Positions 1 through 8,212 of a stretch of 64,000 nucleotides of DNA are shown one piece after another. The number at the start of each line of letters is the position of its first letter. The first letter of the stretch is position 1. The position numbers and the translations under genes are program-made. The stretch is from DATFVA01 sp963832355. GTDB lineage: Bacteria; Bacteroidota; Ignavibacteria; Ignavibacteriales; Ignavibacteriaceae. The notes beneath the pieces were generated by a model that was not told the DNA's origin, did no database searches, and was given only the letters and a program-made list of their open reading frames with translations. Location of the stretch: the NCBI GenBank assembly GCA_963832355.1, contig CAWHTX010000016.1, forward strand, positions 62,001 to 126,000, in the 5' to 3' direction.

Positions 1-72
1 CCAATGGTCATCATTAGTTCAAAACTGGTCTTAGAAAAAATTCAAAAGGAATATGGAAGCAGTTTATCATAA
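1..72 (+). CDS. Possible 3' tail of an upstream gene (partial)
   Basis: Frame 1 is open from the window edge to a TAA at 70-72, while the other two forward frames close within about 35 bases. The 23-residue tail is lysine/glutamate rich (KLVLEKIQKEYG) and could be the last helix of a protein. It overlaps the crtB start by 20 bases, the same kind of overlap used throughout the carotenoid operon, so a gene upstream of crtB in the same operon is plausible. The stretch is too short to name a family, and it could be chance. Confidence 0.3.
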   Translation, partial: PMVIISSKLVLEKIQKEYGSSLS

Positions 73-895
73 TACGGCATATAAAATCAGCCGTGTCATA
101 ACTCATAGCTACAGCACCTCCTTCAGCCTGGGTATACAGGTTTTCGCGCCCTCATACAGGGATGCCATTTATGCTGTCTACGGTTATGTACGACTTGCAG
201 ATGAAATAGTCGACTCCTTTCATAACTATGAAAAAAAGCTTTTACTTGATGATTTCCGGCGGGAAACTTTTGATGCTATAAAAAGAGGAATTTCTACTAA
301 TCCTGTCATCAACTCTTTTCAGCTGGCGGTGAATAAGTACGGGATAGACTTAAAGTATGTAGAGGACTTTCTTAATAGTATGGAAATGGACTTATCTAAT
401 AACTTTTATGAACCCAAAGTTTACGATGATTATATATACGGATCAGCAGAAGTTGTGGGGCTGATGTGTTTGAAAGTATTCTGTTATGGTCATCCCGGTT
501 TATTTGAGGAACTTCTGGAATCAGCTAAAAGCCTGGGATCAGCATTCCAGAAAGTTAATTTCCTCAGAGATGTTAAAAGTGATTTGTCTGAGCGCGGAAG
601 GATATATCTGCCCGGCATCAACCAGGAAGTCAATATCACTAATGCCAATAAACAGAAGCTTGAAGAAGATATAGTTGCTGAGTTTGAGACAGCATTAAAA
701 GGTATTAAAAAGCTCCCGGCGGGTGTAAAACTGGGAGTATATTCCGCATATCTTTACTATCTTGGTTTATTTAATAAGATCAGGAAAAGCGATATTGAAT
801 TACTGTTGCGTAAAAGAGTTCGTGTATCCAATTTTTCGAAAATTATGCTTTTGCTGAAGTCCTGGCTTGAAGTCAGGATTCTGAAAACCTGTTAA
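53..895 (+). CDS. crtB: Phytoene/squalene synthase family, 15-cis-phytoene synthase
   Basis: This enzyme condenses two geranylgeranyl diphosphates head to head to give phytoene, the first committed carotenoid step. The 280-residue product has both aspartate-rich Mg-diphosphate motifs: DEIVD at residues 50-54, inside the YVRLADEIVDSF block, and DVKSD at 173-177, followed by the RGRIYLP block. An S-T-S-F motif near residue 21 is also typical. The length is slightly short for the family (about 280-310). The only early Met is at 53; an AAGGA sits just two bases before it, so initiation may rely on coupling to the upstream reading frame. It heads an eight-gene carotenoid operon. No GGPP synthase (crtE) is in the window. 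Confidence 0.93.
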   Translation: MEAVYHNTAYKISRVITHSYSTSFSLGIQVFAPSYRDAIYAVYGYVRLADEIVDSFHNYEKKLLLDDFRRETFDAIKRGISTNPVINSFQLAVNKYGIDLKYVEDFLNSMEMDLSNNFYEPKVYDDYIYGSAEVVGLMCLKVFCYGHPGLFEELLESAKSLGSAFQKVNFLRDVKSDLSERGRIYLPGINQEVNITNANKQKLEEDIVAEFETALKGIKKLPAGVKLGVYSAYLYYLGLFNKIRKSDIELLLRKRVRVSNFSKIMLLLKSWLEVRILKTC

Positions 896-909
896 TAAAA
901 GGTGGTATT

Positions 910-1479
910 ATGATATTTAAGTACAGCGCAGTCCTGGTTATTATCCTCTCAGCTAAAGTTTTTGGCTTATCGGTAAATCCTGATTCTGCTTCAATGAATT
1001 ACCTGAGAACTGAATTTTATGCTGCAGTGGAAGACGAAGACAAAGTCGATCTGCTCGAGCAGTATATTATATCCAGATATTCAGATGATTATACCAGTTA
1101 TAGTCCTGTTATCCTTGCTTATTACGGCGGCATTCAGGCGCTTAAAGCTAAGCATGCTTTTAACCCTATCTCAAAACTTAGTCATTTAATATCCGGATTG
1201 AACAGACTGGAAGAAGCGGTAGAAAAAAGTCCAGATAATCTTGAGATAAGGTTTATGCGGTTTTCAATTCTCGACCATGTCCCCGGTTTTCTTGGATATT
1301 CAAATGAGAGGGATGCTGACAGAGACAAAATATGCGGGCTGCTGATTCAGAAAGATTACTCTTCACCCGGCTACGAGATTCAAAAAGGTATGGCGGAGTA
1401 TATGCTGGAATCGGGAAGATTAAGCCGCCATCAGGAAAGTTTAATTCAGGATTTAATTTCCTCTTTTGCCAATAAATGA
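910..1479 (+). CDS. Small exported protein of the carotenoid operon, unknown function
   Basis: The 189-residue protein has an N-terminal hydrophobic segment (residues 5-19, ending near VFG-LSV) that looks like a signal peptide. The rest is helical and resembles a degenerate TPR pair. A conserved-looking block around residues 95-140 (a LEEAVEKSPDNLEIRFMRFS stretch followed by LGYSNERDADRD) resembles a conserved hypothetical family I associate with Bacteroidota. A GGTGGT sequence precedes the ATG. Its stop overlaps the start of the cyclase gene as ATGA, so the two are translationally coupled. No enzyme motif is visible. The position between crtB and the cyclase may reflect transport or assembly of carotenoids, or mere hitch-hiking. 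Confidence 0.75.
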   Translation: MIFKYSAVLVIILSAKVFGLSVNPDSASMNYLRTEFYAAVEDEDKVDLLEQYIISRYSDDYTSYSPVILAYYGGIQALKAKHAFNPISKLSHLISGLNRLEEAVEKSPDNLEIRFMRFSILDHVPGFLGYSNERDADRDKICGLLIQKDYSSPGYEIQKGMAEYMLESGRLSRHQESLIQDLISSFANK

Positions 1480-2162
1480 GTACGTACTTACTTATAAATT
1501 TTTTTATAATATTATTTCCACTTCTGTTAAGCTTCGACAAAAAAACTGCTTATTATAAAAATCTCATTCAAGTATTTATATCCGTAGTTATTGTCGGTAC
1601 AGCCTTTCTTATATGGGATTCAATTGCAGTAGTAAGAGGCGACTGGAGCTTTAACAGAGAGTTTTTAACAGGTATATATTTTTTTAATCTACCCCTGGAA
1701 GAGGTCCTTTTTTTTATAACAGTTCCCTACAGCTGTATTTTTATATATGAAGTATTAAGGAATTATGTCAGCGAAAAAAAACTGCGGGTTGGAAATAGCG
1801 TAATAATATTCATTGCCCTTATTATTATTGTTTTGGCTTTCATCTTCAGGGATCAGTATTACACTTTTACGGTGCTTCTCTTCTCCGCCTTTTTTCTTCT
1901 GACCGGTTTATTCAGATTTAATTTTTTATTGAGGTCAAAGATTTACTGGCTTACAATCCTGCTATCCTATATTCCATTTTTGGTTGTAAATTACCTGTTA
2001 ACCTCCCTGCCTGTTGTTGAATATAATGATAGTGCAATTTGGGGATATAGATTCATAACCATCCCTGTTGAAGATTTTTTCTATTCTTATTCGATGATAT
2101 CCTTCTGGATCCTGTTTTATATTATTGCGGGAAAAATTACGGGGAATAATTACAATGAATAA
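1476..2162 (+). CDS. crtYcd: Heterodimer-type lycopene cyclase, fused CrtYc-CrtYd form
   Basis: This integral membrane protein of 228 residues has about six to seven hydrophobic helices. It cyclises the psi ends of lycopene to beta-ionone rings. The repeated catalytic signature is present twice: PLEEVLFF at residues 73-80 and PVEDFFY at 197-203, as expected for the fused CrtYc and CrtYd halves. The ATG overlaps the upstream stop (ATGA), and the gene overlaps the crtI start by 8 bases. Together with CruF in the operon, this cyclase probably closes only one end, giving gamma-carotene. That is inference, since members of the family can make one or two rings. Confidence 0.9.
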   Translation: MSTYLLINFFIILFPLLLSFDKKTAYYKNLIQVFISVVIVGTAFLIWDSIAVVRGDWSFNREFLTGIYFFNLPLEEVLFFITVPYSCIFIYEVLRNYVSEKKLRVGNSVIIFIALIIIVLAFIFRDQYYTFTVLLFSAFFLLTGLFRFNFLLRSKIYWLTILLSYIPFLVVNYLLTSLPVVEYNDSAIWGYRFITIPVEDFFYSYSMISFWILFYIIAGKITGNNYNE

Positions 2163-3633
2163 ATCTGCCGGCAGTCGGAACATTGGAATTATAGGTGCGG
2201 GTTTGGGCGGCCTTTCAGCAGCCATTTACCTTAGCAGCAAAGGATTCCGTGTTTCGGTTTTTGAAAAGAACAGTTATGCGGGCGGGAAAGCGGGTGTATT
2301 GAAAAGGGAAGGGTTTAGATTCGATACCGGTCCCTCGGTCATCACCATGCCTTTTATTCTCAGGGATTTATTTAATGCGTGCAATGAAGATATTGAAGAT
2401 TATTTAACCATTAAACGGCTCAATAACAACTGCAAATACTTTTACCCCGATGGAACTATCCTAAATGCTTATTCAGATCCGGAAAAACTTGGTGATGAAA
2501 TAGCTTCGAAAACCAGTGATACAGCTAAAGCCGTTAAACGATACTTTGACCACTGCGCCAATATATATGATCTGACTTCTGAGCAATTTCTTTTTTCACC
2601 TGAAATAAACATAAAATCATTCCTGAAACCCCGGGCAATAAAATCATTATTAAGTTCGTTCAGGATCGATCCCTTCAGAACGATGCATAATGCTAATACC
2701 AGGTTTTTCAGTGATCCTAAAACCATACAATTATTTGACAGGTTTGCAACATATAACGGATCCGATCCCTATCGTGCACCAGCTACCTTAAATATAATCC
2801 CTCACGTTGAATTAAATCTTGGAAGTTATATTATTTCAGAGGGTATCGCGGCAGTTCCGGCAACCCTTAAAAAACTGGCGGAACATAAAGGAGTGGTTTT
2901 TTATCCCGATCACAGAGTTGATAAAATACTGATCTCCGGTAAATCAGCAGTGGGATTAAGGGTAAAGGATAAGGATCATTTTTTTAGTTCAGTGGTTTCA
3001 AATCTCGATGTCAGGAATACCTACCAATATCTGGCGGGTGAAGACTATAAAGAGAATGGAGAGCCTTCAATGTCGGGCATCGTTTTTTATTGGGGAATAA
3101 AAGGAAATTATGATTCCATTGAGACACATAATATTTTGTTTTCAGAAAACTATAAGAAAGAATTTGAAGATATTACTATACATAAAAGATGTGCTGATGA
3201 TCCGACTATCTATATTTATGTTTCTTCAAAATATAAATCTGATGATGCACCTGCGGGTTATGAGAACTGGTTTGTAATGGTTAATACTCCTTACGATTCG
3301 GGTCAGGACTGGGAGTTGGAAATTAAGAGAATAAGAGAGATCGTAAAACGAAAGATCCAAAAAGTCACCGGCATAAATATGTCCGATAAAATAATCTTTG
3401 AGGATATTCTTAGTCCTTCTGATATAGAAGCCGAGACAGGAAGCTTGCACGGAAGCATTTACGGTTTTTCTTCCAACAATATAACCTCGGCATTCAGGAG
3501 ACCCCCGGTTAAATCGCCTCATTATAAAAACCTTTTCTTCTGCGGCGGGAGTGTTCACCCGGGCGGCGGGATTCCGCTTGTTCTGTTATCAGGGAAACAC
3601 GTTTCCGAATTAATAAGCAGAGAGAATTTATGA
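2155..3633 (+). CDS. crtI: Phytoene desaturase family FAD enzyme (CrtI, possibly CrtD)
   Basis: The 492-residue flavoprotein has an N-terminal dinucleotide-binding motif (GIIGAGLGGLSAA, about residues 11-23), the FDTGPSVITMP block, and the C-terminal CrtI signature HPGGGIPLVLLSGK. It would introduce the conjugated double bonds converting phytoene to lycopene. It is the only carotenoid desaturase in the window, so CrtI is the default reading, but a CrtD-type 3,4-desaturase cannot be excluded by eye. I chose the ATG at 2155, with ACGGGGAA upstream, over a TTG 30 bases earlier. It overlaps the cyclase gene by 8 bases and the next gene by 4 (ATGA). Confidence 0.9.
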   Translation: MNKSAGSRNIGIIGAGLGGLSAAIYLSSKGFRVSVFEKNSYAGGKAGVLKREGFRFDTGPSVITMPFILRDLFNACNEDIEDYLTIKRLNNNCKYFYPDGTILNAYSDPEKLGDEIASKTSDTAKAVKRYFDHCANIYDLTSEQFLFSPEINIKSFLKPRAIKSLLSSFRIDPFRTMHNANTRFFSDPKTIQLFDRFATYNGSDPYRAPATLNIIPHVELNLGSYIISEGIAAVPATLKKLAEHKGVVFYPDHRVDKILISGKSAVGLRVKDKDHFFSSVVSNLDVRNTYQYLAGEDYKENGEPSMSGIVFYWGIKGNYDSIETHNILFSENYKKEFEDITIHKRCADDPTIYIYVSSKYKSDDAPAGYENWFVMVNTPYDSGQDWELEIKRIREIVKRKIQKVTGINMSDKIIFEDILSPSDIEAETGSLHGSIYGFSSNNITSAFRRPPVKSPHYKNLFFCGGSVHPGGGIPLVLLSGKHVSELISRENL

Positions 3634-4280
3634 TAAAGGCGGAGCACAAAAAATGGGCAGAATTCATTTTCGACCCTTATATCAATCACCTGCTGCATAA
3701 GAATTTTAACGGGTTCTATGTAACCGGAAACCTGCCTGATCTGGAGAAATATCCGGGACTGATAATCACACCAAATCATTTTTCATGGTGGGATGGGTTT
3801 ATAACATACTACCTCCTAAAAAAATTCACCCGGAGAAGAATATATACGATGATGCTTGAAGATCAGTTGAAGAGATACTGGTTCTTTAAGAAAGTCGGGG
3901 CATATTCAATTAATCAGTCAAATCCTGTAAGTATTGGCAGAACTCTCGACTACACAAGAAAAGTACTTAATGATAAAAAAAATATTGTGGTGCTTTATCC
4001 GCAGGGTGAAATTCAGCCGCTGACTTCGGAAAAGGTGATTATAAAACCCGGTCTGAAATTAATACTGGGGAAAAAGAGCAACGGGAAGTATGTCCTTCCC
4101 CTGGCATTAAAAATAGAATACGGAAACAATAAAAAACCTGACATAGCGGCAGGATTCGGCAGGATATTTACCGCAGAGGAAATTAACACGGATTACGACA
4201 CATATACTCAAGAATTCCAACTCAATGTCCAACATCTGAGGAACTTGTCAGATTTCGATAAATGCAGGAATTTGTTTTGA
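3630..4280 (+). CDS. PlsC-type acyltransferase of the carotenoid operon (CruD-like)
   Basis: The 216-residue protein has the LPLAT/PlsC active-site motif NHFSWWDG near residues 49-56 (H-x4-D) and a block-III-like YPQGEIQP in place of the common FPEGTRS. It should move a fatty acyl chain from acyl-CoA or acyl-ACP to a hydroxyl. Because it sits between crtI and a glycosyltransferase, overlapping both, the likely acceptor is the sugar of a carotenoid glycoside, as proposed for CruD in green sulfur bacteria. That role is inferred from context; a lysophospholipid acyltransferase is the alternative. No transmembrane segment is obvious. Confidence 0.75.
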   Translation: MIKAEHKKWAEFIFDPYINHLLHKNFNGFYVTGNLPDLEKYPGLIITPNHFSWWDGFITYYLLKKFTRRRIYTMMLEDQLKRYWFFKKVGAYSINQSNPVSIGRTLDYTRKVLNDKKNIVVLYPQGEIQPLTSEKVIIKPGLKLILGKKSNGKYVLPLALKIEYGNNKKPDIAAGFGRIFTAEEINTDYDTYTQEFQLNVQHLRNLSDFDKCRNLF

Positions 4281-5374
4281 CAACTATCTTCTATATTGTC
4301 CTGGCAGTATTATTTCCTACCGGAATAATCGTTATCTACAATTATTTTACTGCACCCGTCATAAAAATTAACTCCGGGGAAAAGTTCGGAGTAGACCTGA
4401 TTTCCGTTTTAATTCCTGCCAGGAACGAAGAAAACAATATTGCTGACTGTCTTCTGTCGATATTAGAACAGGATTACCCCGGACTGGAAATTCTCGTTCT
4501 CGACGACGATTCAGATGATAATACTTACAGTGTGGCCGATGCATTATCAAAAAAAGATAAAAGGATTAAGGTAATTAAAGGAAAACCACTGCCTGCGGGC
4601 TTCACCGGTAAGAACTGGGCCTGCCACCAGCTCTCGCAGTCAGCAAGGGGCAAATACCTCCTTTTTATCGATGCTGATGTAATCCTGGAAAACGGAGCTA
4701 TTCTTTCAGCTTTTAATCAAGTTATAAGATTAAACCTAGGGTTATTATCTGTATTCCCCACTCAGAAAATAAGATCTGCGGGTGAATGGATAATTGTCCC
4801 TTTAATGAACTGGCTGCTGCTTACTTTTCTGCCGTTATACTTCGTTTATTCAAGTAAGTCTCATTCATTAGCTGCCGCGAACGGTCAGTTTATGCTTTTC
4901 AAGCGTTCGGCATATGAAAGTATAGGAGGACATTATTCAATGAAATCCAGCATTGCAGAAGATATAATGTTTGCAAGACAATTGAAACAAAACAGTTTCC
5001 CGGTTAAAACATTTCTGGGAGGTGAACTTGTATTCTGCAGGATGTACAGTGATTTCAATTCTTCCTTTGAAGGTTTTTCAAAGAACTTTTTCCCCGGTTC
5101 CGGTCTGAATCCCTCTGCATTTCTTATTGCCGCATCCTTAATAACATTCAGCTTTGGCGTCCCCATTATCATGGTGTTTATTGATAAAATCTTTATTTTA
5201 CCATTGATGCTGATAATCCTGCAGCGCATTTTAATCTCCTACAAAAGCAGGCAGCACGTCTTAATAAACCTTCTTTTTCATCCTTTGCAGATAATAATGT
5301 TGTTTATCCTTGGTATAAATTCAGAAATTGTGAGTAAAACAAAAAAAAGAAAATGGAAAGGAAGGGTTTTCTGA
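4262..5374 (+). CDS. Membrane family-2 glycosyltransferase (CruC-like carotenoid glycosyltransferase)
   Basis: The 370-residue protein has an N-terminal transmembrane helix (about residues 5-27), then a GT2 domain with SVLIPARNEENNI, the nucleotide-sugar binding run LVLDDDSDDNT, the metal-binding IDADV, and EDIMFARQL as the likely acceptor-side motif. It ends with two or three C-terminal helices and a basic tail. This architecture matches the glycosyltransferases that glucosylate the tertiary 1'-hydroxyl of carotenoids (CruC). CruF, which makes that hydroxyl, is the next gene, supporting the role. It overlaps its neighbours by 19 and 22 bases. Confidence 0.8.
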   Translation: MQEFVLTTIFYIVLAVLFPTGIIVIYNYFTAPVIKINSGEKFGVDLISVLIPARNEENNIADCLLSILEQDYPGLEILVLDDDSDDNTYSVADALSKKDKRIKVIKGKPLPAGFTGKNWACHQLSQSARGKYLLFIDADVILENGAILSAFNQVIRLNLGLLSVFPTQKIRSAGEWIIVPLMNWLLLTFLPLYFVYSSKSHSLAAANGQFMLFKRSAYESIGGHYSMKSSIAEDIMFARQLKQNSFPVKTFLGGELVFCRMYSDFNSSFEGFSKNFFPGSGLNPSAFLIAASLITFSFGVPIIMVFIDKIFILPLMLIILQRILISYKSRQHVLINLLFHPLQIIMLFILGINSEIVSKTKKRKWKGRVF

Positions 5375-5997
5375 AAAGGAATCATTTCATAATTCTTCTT
5401 TGCGTTATCTTTATTGTTGGAATAATAGGGCACATAATACCCATAATTCGCCCTCTCATGCTGCTGCTTACACCTTACATGCTTTTTGTGACAGGGCTTT
5501 TGATATTCTACCTTACTTTAAGAAGAGGTGAACTAAAACTGCTTCTCTGGTGTTTAATTATATATCTGCTGACTTTTATACTGGAAGTTGTCGGAGTTAA
5601 AACAGGACTCATATTCGGAAGTTACTCATACGGGAATACCTTAGGAGTCCAATTACTGGGAGTTCCCTTATTAATAGGTTTTAACTGGGTAATAGTGATC
5701 CTTGGAGCCATTACGATAGCGGAACAAATTGATCAGAATATATTTCTGACCGCTTTGTTTACCGGTACACTTGCCGTATTGTTTGATATAATGATGGAGC
5801 CCGTTGCGATAAAACTTGACTACTGGACCTGGGATTCAGGTTTTATACCATTTTCAAATTATTATACCTGGTTTGGAATTTCTTTTCTCTCGTCGATGCT
5901 TTACGATTTCTTCAAAATAAAAACAAGTGAGAAACTTCCTGAAGTCTATTTTACAATACAATTTGCGTTTTTTATACTGTTATCATTATTTGTCTGA
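5353..5997 (+). CDS. cruF: Carotenoid 1',2'-hydratase CruF (DUF422 family)
   Basis: This is a polytopic membrane protein of 214 residues with about six helices. Recognisable family blocks are GLIFGSYSYGNTLG around residues 75-88 and FDIMMEPVAIKLDYW around 145-160. CruF adds water across the 1',2' double bond of a psi end, creating the tertiary alcohol that the neighbouring glycosyltransferase can glycosylate. The gene starts inside the glycosyltransferase gene (22-base overlap). An 11-base gap follows before the ketolase. Confidence 0.88.
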   Translation: MERKGFLKRNHFIILLCVIFIVGIIGHIIPIIRPLMLLLTPYMLFVTGLLIFYLTLRRGELKLLLWCLIIYLLTFILEVVGVKTGLIFGSYSYGNTLGVQLLGVPLLIGFNWVIVILGAITIAEQIDQNIFLTALFTGTLAVLFDIMMEPVAIKLDYWTWDSGFIPFSNYYTWFGISFLSSMLYDFFKIKTSEKLPEVYFTIQFAFFILLSLFV

Positions 5998-6008
5998 TTG
6001 AGAATGTT

Positions 6009-6677
6009 ATGGGACTGATTATAGCTTTACTTATCATAGCACTGTGGCTGGCACATCTATTATTTTCTCTGCTGTATGTTAACCCTTCGCTGACAGATCC
6101 TTATTTCTTTCTCCATATTTTACTGCAGGGTTATCTTTACACCGGCCTTTTTATTACTTCTCACGACGCAATGCATGGAACTGTATCGCACAAAAGGTTT
6201 ATAAATAATATGATTGGGAGAACAGCCTCATTCCTTTTTGCCGGGCTGTCTTATAAGAAACTTCTTAAAAATCATATTGCTCATCATAGTAATCCTGGAG
6301 AGGATAATGATCCCGACTTTTATAAGAATTCACAAAATTTCTTCATCTGGTGGTTTGTCTTTTTAAAACGTTATACTACAATTACCCAGCTGATAATAAT
6401 GGCTTTATTGTTTAATATATTAAAGATATGGTTTGATGAGGCATCGGTCTTTTCTTTCTGGGTCATACCGGCTTTCCTGGGTACACTTCAGCTATTTTAT
6501 TTCGGCACCTATATTCCTCATAAATATCCTCATACAAGTAAAATGAAACCGCATAATGCCCGAACGCTAAAGAAAAATCATTTATGGGGAATGTTAACCT
6601 GTTATTTTTTCGGCTACCATTTTGAACATCATGATTCGCCCAGGACCCCCTGGTGGCAGTTATACAAATTAAAATGA
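6009..6677 (+). CDS. crtW: Beta-carotene ketolase-like fatty-acid-desaturase-fold enzyme (CrtW)
   Basis: The 222-residue membrane di-iron enzyme has three histidine clusters: HDAMH (near residue 53), HIAHH (near 94) with the NPGEDNDPDF block, and HFEHH near the C-terminus followed by SPRTPWWQLY. This is the CrtW arrangement. The enzyme would put a keto group at C4 of the beta-ionone ring. It is the last gene of the operon, and its stop abuts the stop of the converging histidine kinase gene with no bases between, so there is no separate terminator. It is slightly shorter than many CrtW proteins (about 240-260). Confidence 0.85.
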   Translation: MGLIIALLIIALWLAHLLFSLLYVNPSLTDPYFFLHILLQGYLYTGLFITSHDAMHGTVSHKRFINNMIGRTASFLFAGLSYKKLLKNHIAHHSNPGEDNDPDFYKNSQNFFIWWFVFLKRYTTITQLIIMALLFNILKIWFDEASVFSFWVIPAFLGTLQLFYFGTYIPHKYPHTSKMKPHNARTLKKNHLWGMLTCYFFGYHFEHHDSPRTPWWQLYKLK

Positions 6678-8207
6678 TTAGTTAATTGACTGGAGACTTT
6701 TCTTTTCTATTTCTTCAAGAGATTGGACCAGTTCCGATTTAGAAAAAGGCTTAATAAGGAATTTATCTGCTCCTGCATTTAAAAACTCAGATATTCTCGA
6801 ATCAATAGATTCACTTGAAATAATGATGATGGGACGTTTGTACGGATCATTTTTCTTAAGGTCTTTGCATATTAAAAGACTCTGCGTCCAAAGACTTGGG
6901 TTCACATCAAAAATGATTACTCCGTAATTACCATTCAGTACAATATCAATCTTAAATTCTCTGAGTGAAAAGACTTTTATTAAATGTGATTTTTTAAGAA
7001 ATGCCTTTATCAGTTCATACGATTCACCACTGTTATCTATCATTAAGATCTCTTTACGGTTCTCATTACTTCTTATTTTTTCCTGATCATGATTGATATT
7101 CTGAGACAACGGAAGCGTAAAAGTAAAAGTAGTGCCGACACCTTTAATACTATCCACAAGCAGAGAACCACCTAGTTTTTCGATATACTTTTTAGCAAGC
7201 GCTAATCCTAGTCCGTTTCCCTCAAAATTTCTCCCAATATTCAGATCTTCCTGGCTGAATGGTTTAAACAGATGATCCATATATTCTGTAGAAATACCGA
7301 TACCAGAATCTTTAATCCTGCACACTGCCAGTTCTCTCTCGGTAAGTATATCAGCTTCAATTTCAATAAACCCTTTTTTGGTAAACTTTTCAGCATTATT
7401 CAGCAGATTATTGATGATATTCTCAGTACTCTGCACATCAACATCAACGTATATTTTATCCTTCAGGAAATTCGTTTTTACGTCGATGTTTTTACTTAAT
7501 GCACTTCCTTTAATTAAGTTTATGCTCGATTTAAGGATTCCGACAAGGTCAACGGTCTGTACATTCAATTTATAATTACCTGCTTCAAGCTGAGCAAAAT
7601 CAAGCATCTGAGTTATACTTTTAAAAAGTCTTTCACTTCCGCTGTACAGGTTATCCAGGTAGATCCTGTCTTCAGGTCCAAGTTTATCTTTAAGGTTCTC
7701 TTTAATGATCGACGAATAACCAAGGATTATATTAAGAGGTGTCCGCAGTTCATGAGAAAGCACATTAAGGAAAGTATTTTTCAACCTCTCTGCTTCCCTG
7801 TTGCCAAGGCGTGCTTTTTTTATTTCTTCCTCAGTAAGGATCATTTCAGTCTGATCCATGTGAATCAATACTACATAACCAAGATTTTCAAATGAGATAT
7901 AAAAAAGATTTGTTTTGAAGATCGGAATGGTTATTTCTTTGCTTCTCAGGAGTGAATCGGCAAAGTTTTCCGTCTCTGCATGACTATTTTCTACGAAGAT
8001 TTTCTGGATAAGCTCCTGAATACCATTCCTTCTTAATTCAACATCTTTGAAAACGTTATACTCCTTCAACTCGCCGAAGGTATATCCCCATAGTTTTGAG
8101 AATGCCAGGTTTACATAAACTATGTTACCTTTATCATTTATGATCTCAACAGGAAACATTAGAGGATCATAAAAAGTTGAGAAATATTTTTCTGTCTTAT
8201 CTTTCAT
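6678..8207 (-). CDS. PAS hybrid sensor histidine kinase with C-terminal receiver
   Basis: The 509-residue cytoplasmic protein has a PAS domain at about residues 12-115, HisKA with phosphoacceptor His152 (SHELRTPLN), and HATPase with N box NNLLNNAEKF, G1 DSGIGIS and G2 GNGLGLALA. A C-terminal receiver follows with candidate phospho-Asp434 (IIFDVN) and conserved Lys486 (LIKPF). The receiver's acidic pocket is reduced: the usual DD/ED pair reads IDNS. There is no transmembrane helix, so it senses something cytoplasmic. It starts 5 bases after the stop of the GAF kinase gene, so the two are an operon. No separate response regulator with an output domain is adjacent. Confidence 0.9.
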   Translation of the reverse strand: MKDKTEKYFSTFYDPLMFPVEIINDKGNIVYVNLAFSKLWGYTFGELKEYNVFKDVELRRNGIQELIQKIFVENSHAETENFADSLLRSKEITIPIFKTNLFYISFENLGYVVLIHMDQTEMILTEEEIKKARLGNREAERLKNTFLNVLSHELRTPLNIILGYSSIIKENLKDKLGPEDRIYLDNLYSGSERLFKSITQMLDFAQLEAGNYKLNVQTVDLVGILKSSINLIKGSALSKNIDVKTNFLKDKIYVDVDVQSTENIINNLLNNAEKFTKKGFIEIEADILTERELAVCRIKDSGIGISTEYMDHLFKPFSQEDLNIGRNFEGNGLGLALAKKYIEKLGGSLLVDSIKGVGTTFTFTLPLSQNINHDQEKIRSNENRKEILMIDNSGESYELIKAFLKKSHLIKVFSLREFKIDIVLNGNYGVIIFDVNPSLWTQSLLICKDLKKNDPYKRPIIIISSESIDSRISEFLNAGADKFLIKPFSKSELVQSLEEIEKKSLQSIN

Positions 8208-8212
8208 AATTT

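Noticed and set aside
2125..2154. Longer TTG start for crtI
   Set aside because: The ATG at 2155 has a better ribosome site and directly precedes the conserved Rossmann motif.
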